In this document: one piece after another, positions 62,496 through 64,000 of the stretch | Position numbering within the stretch: the stretch's first letter is position 1 | How the letters are laid out: each line of letters starts with the position of its first letter | Assembly: GCA_946894095.1 (NCBI GenBank) | Contig: OX335646.2 | Location: 10,844,077-10,908,076 of the forward strand | Length of the DNA: 64,000 nt | Direction of reading: 5' to 3' | Source of the DNA: Incurvaria masculella | Taxonomy: Eukaryota; Arthropoda; Insecta; Lepidoptera; Incurvariidae | Translations under genes and position numbers: made by a program | The notes under the pieces: model-generated | Told to the model about the DNA's origin: nothing | Database searches by the model: none | The model's input: only the letters and a program-made list of their open reading frames with translations

Positions 62496-62989
62496 GTCTG
62501 TTGTCGACTTGACATCCGATCGTACGGTCGTTTCCTCTCAATTGTATACACTGGAAAGAGAAGGAATTCCTAAGTCCCTTTTACTCTATGGTTGACTTCA
62601 GCTTGACAAAGAAATTTCAAATTTGTCTCTATTTCCGATCTATAGATTTCAGACAAAACGACTAAAGCGAAGCGCTTACATCAATGATTTCAAAGGTAAG
62701 GATACGCCCTTATAAAGAATTGAAACAAATATTCTCCATACAAGCAAAATGTAGCGCCATCTATCCAAACTCGGAAGAACTACGTGAGCGCCGTGTCAAA
62801 GTCGTGTTGACAACTCGCCGCCATGTTGCATTAGGTCTAACGATGTAACCTTGTACCTGCGTCCTTAAATGTTTTCTTTTTAATTTAAACTTTTAAGTTC
62901 TTCTAACTTTCATAAATGAAAAATGTTTTTTGTAATTTCAAGGTATTCAAGTTAAATACAATTTGAATTTTCTCTTGTACCTGCTTGGT

Positions 62990-64000
62990 CTGGATCTACC
63001 TGCTTGTCATGTCAAAATTTGTTCTCGTTGTATCTTGGGAAACACTGGTCGTAGACCCATCATGCGACCACTCAAAGTAAACGCCCCGACCTGATCTAAC
63101 TATCTGGAATGTCAAAATTTGTTTTTGGTATATCTTGGGAAACACTGGTCGTAGACCCATCATGCGACCACTCAAAGTAAAGGTCCCGACCTGATCTACC
63201 TGCCTGTCATATCAAAATTTGTTTTCGTTATATCTGTGGAAACACTGGTCGTAGACCCATCATACGACCACTCAAAGTAAACGTCCCGACCTGATCTACC
63301 TGCCTGTCATGTCAAAATTTGTTTTCGTTATATCTTGGGAAACACTGGTCGTAGACCCATCATGCGACCACTCAAAGTAAACGTCCCGACCTGATCTACC
63401 TGCTTGTCATGTAAAAATTTGTTCTCGTTGTATCTTGGGAAACACTGGTCGTAGACCCATCATGCGACCACTCAAAGTAAACGCCCCGACCTGATCTAAC
63501 TATCTGGAATGTCAAAATTTGTTTTCGGTATATCTTGGGAAACACTGGTCGTAGACCCATCATGCGACCACTCAAAGTAAAGGTCCCGACCTGATCTACC
63601 TGCCTGTCATATCAAATTTTGTTTTCGTTATATCTTGGGAAACACTGGTCGTAGACCCATCATGCGACCACTCAAAGTAAACGTCCCGACCTGATCTACC
63701 TGCTTGTCATGTCAAAATTTGTTCTCGTTGTATCTTGGGAAACACTGATAATAAATAATAAATAAATAAATAAAATAAACGCCCCGACCTGATCTAACTA
63801 TCTGGAATGTCAAAATTTGTTTTTACAGGCAGGTAGATCATGTCGGGACGTTTACTTTGAGTGGTCGCATGATGGGTCTACGACCAGTGTTTCCCAAGAT
63901 ATAACAAAAACAAATTTTGACATGACAGGCAGGTAAATCAGGTCGGGGCGTTTATTTGGAGTGGTCGCGTGATGGGTCTACGACCAGTGTTTCCCAAGAT
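62990..64000. repeat. 100-bp satellite array with an orientation switch
   Basis: AACACTGGTCGTAGACCC starts at 63041, 63141, 63241, 63341, 63441, 63541 and 63641, an exact 100-bp period. A further unit at 63741 has its middle replaced by an AAAT-type run (63748-63775). From about 63825 the array continues in reverse complement, with CCAGTGTTTCCCAAGAT ending at 63900 and 64000. It continues past the window. Confidence 0.93.

Noticed and set aside
62990..64000. Regular 100-bp repeats as a CRISPR array
   Set aside because: The whole 100-bp unit is repeated, not a short repeat with unique spacers, and the sequence is eukaryotic. It is a satellite.

Overview
The window looks like insect nuclear DNA, most likely from a moth or butterfly (Lepidoptera). 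It is AT-rich. It carries three intron-containing housekeeping genes whose predicted proteins are insect-like, and most of the rest is transposable-element sequence of kinds common in Lepidoptera. The order-level call is inference from protein and repeat style; no database was searched.

Three conserved genes were assembled by joining ORFs across GT-AG splice sites with matching phase. (1) Cytoplasmic poly(A)-binding protein (pAbp), minus strand, 5 coding exons between 19478 and 5601, 607 aa, four RRMs plus a C-terminal MLLE domain. (2) Ribosomal protein L13 (RpL13), plus strand, a non-coding 5'TOP-type exon at about 23861 and 4 coding exons from 24067 to 30198, 221 aa. (3) Pyruvate dehydrogenase phosphatase regulatory subunit (PDPR), minus strand, 9 coding exons between 57097 and 34425, 888 aa, with a possible in-frame 21-nt micro-exon. 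pAbp and RpL13 are transcribed divergently; RpL13 and PDPR converge at about 30.2-34.4 kb. pAbp and RpL13 both serve cytoplasmic translation; PDPR is mitochondrial, so their proximity probably has no functional meaning.

Layout: 0.5-1.8 kb, a mariner element with an uninterrupted transposase; 1.8-5.5 kb, MITEs and SINE fragments; 5.5-19.5 kb, pAbp with LINE fragments, a GCGGACGTCCGC repeat cluster and a piggyBac-like MITE pair in its introns; 20.3-23.2 kb, a C-rich repeat and a dead jockey-type LINE; 23.9-30.2 kb, RpL13 with a hAT-like element and an unusual AACGTATAAT-rich element in intron 1; 31.7-34 kb, a dead jockey-type LINE with an RTE fragment inside it; 34.4-57.1 kb, PDPR, whose first intron holds a full-length LOA-like LINE (47.5-53.4 kb) with two uninterrupted ORFs and a perfect 14-bp target duplication; 57-62.5 kb, MITE and SINE mosaic; 63-64 kb, a 100-bp satellite array that reverses orientation.

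The observations most worth following up are an A-rich tract upstream of the pAbp start that resembles the PABP autoregulatory element, a near-identical duplicate of part of PDPR exon 5, the candidate PDPR micro-exon, a SINE family with one shared body but either a 5S-rRNA-like or a tRNA-like head, and the AACGTATAAT element.
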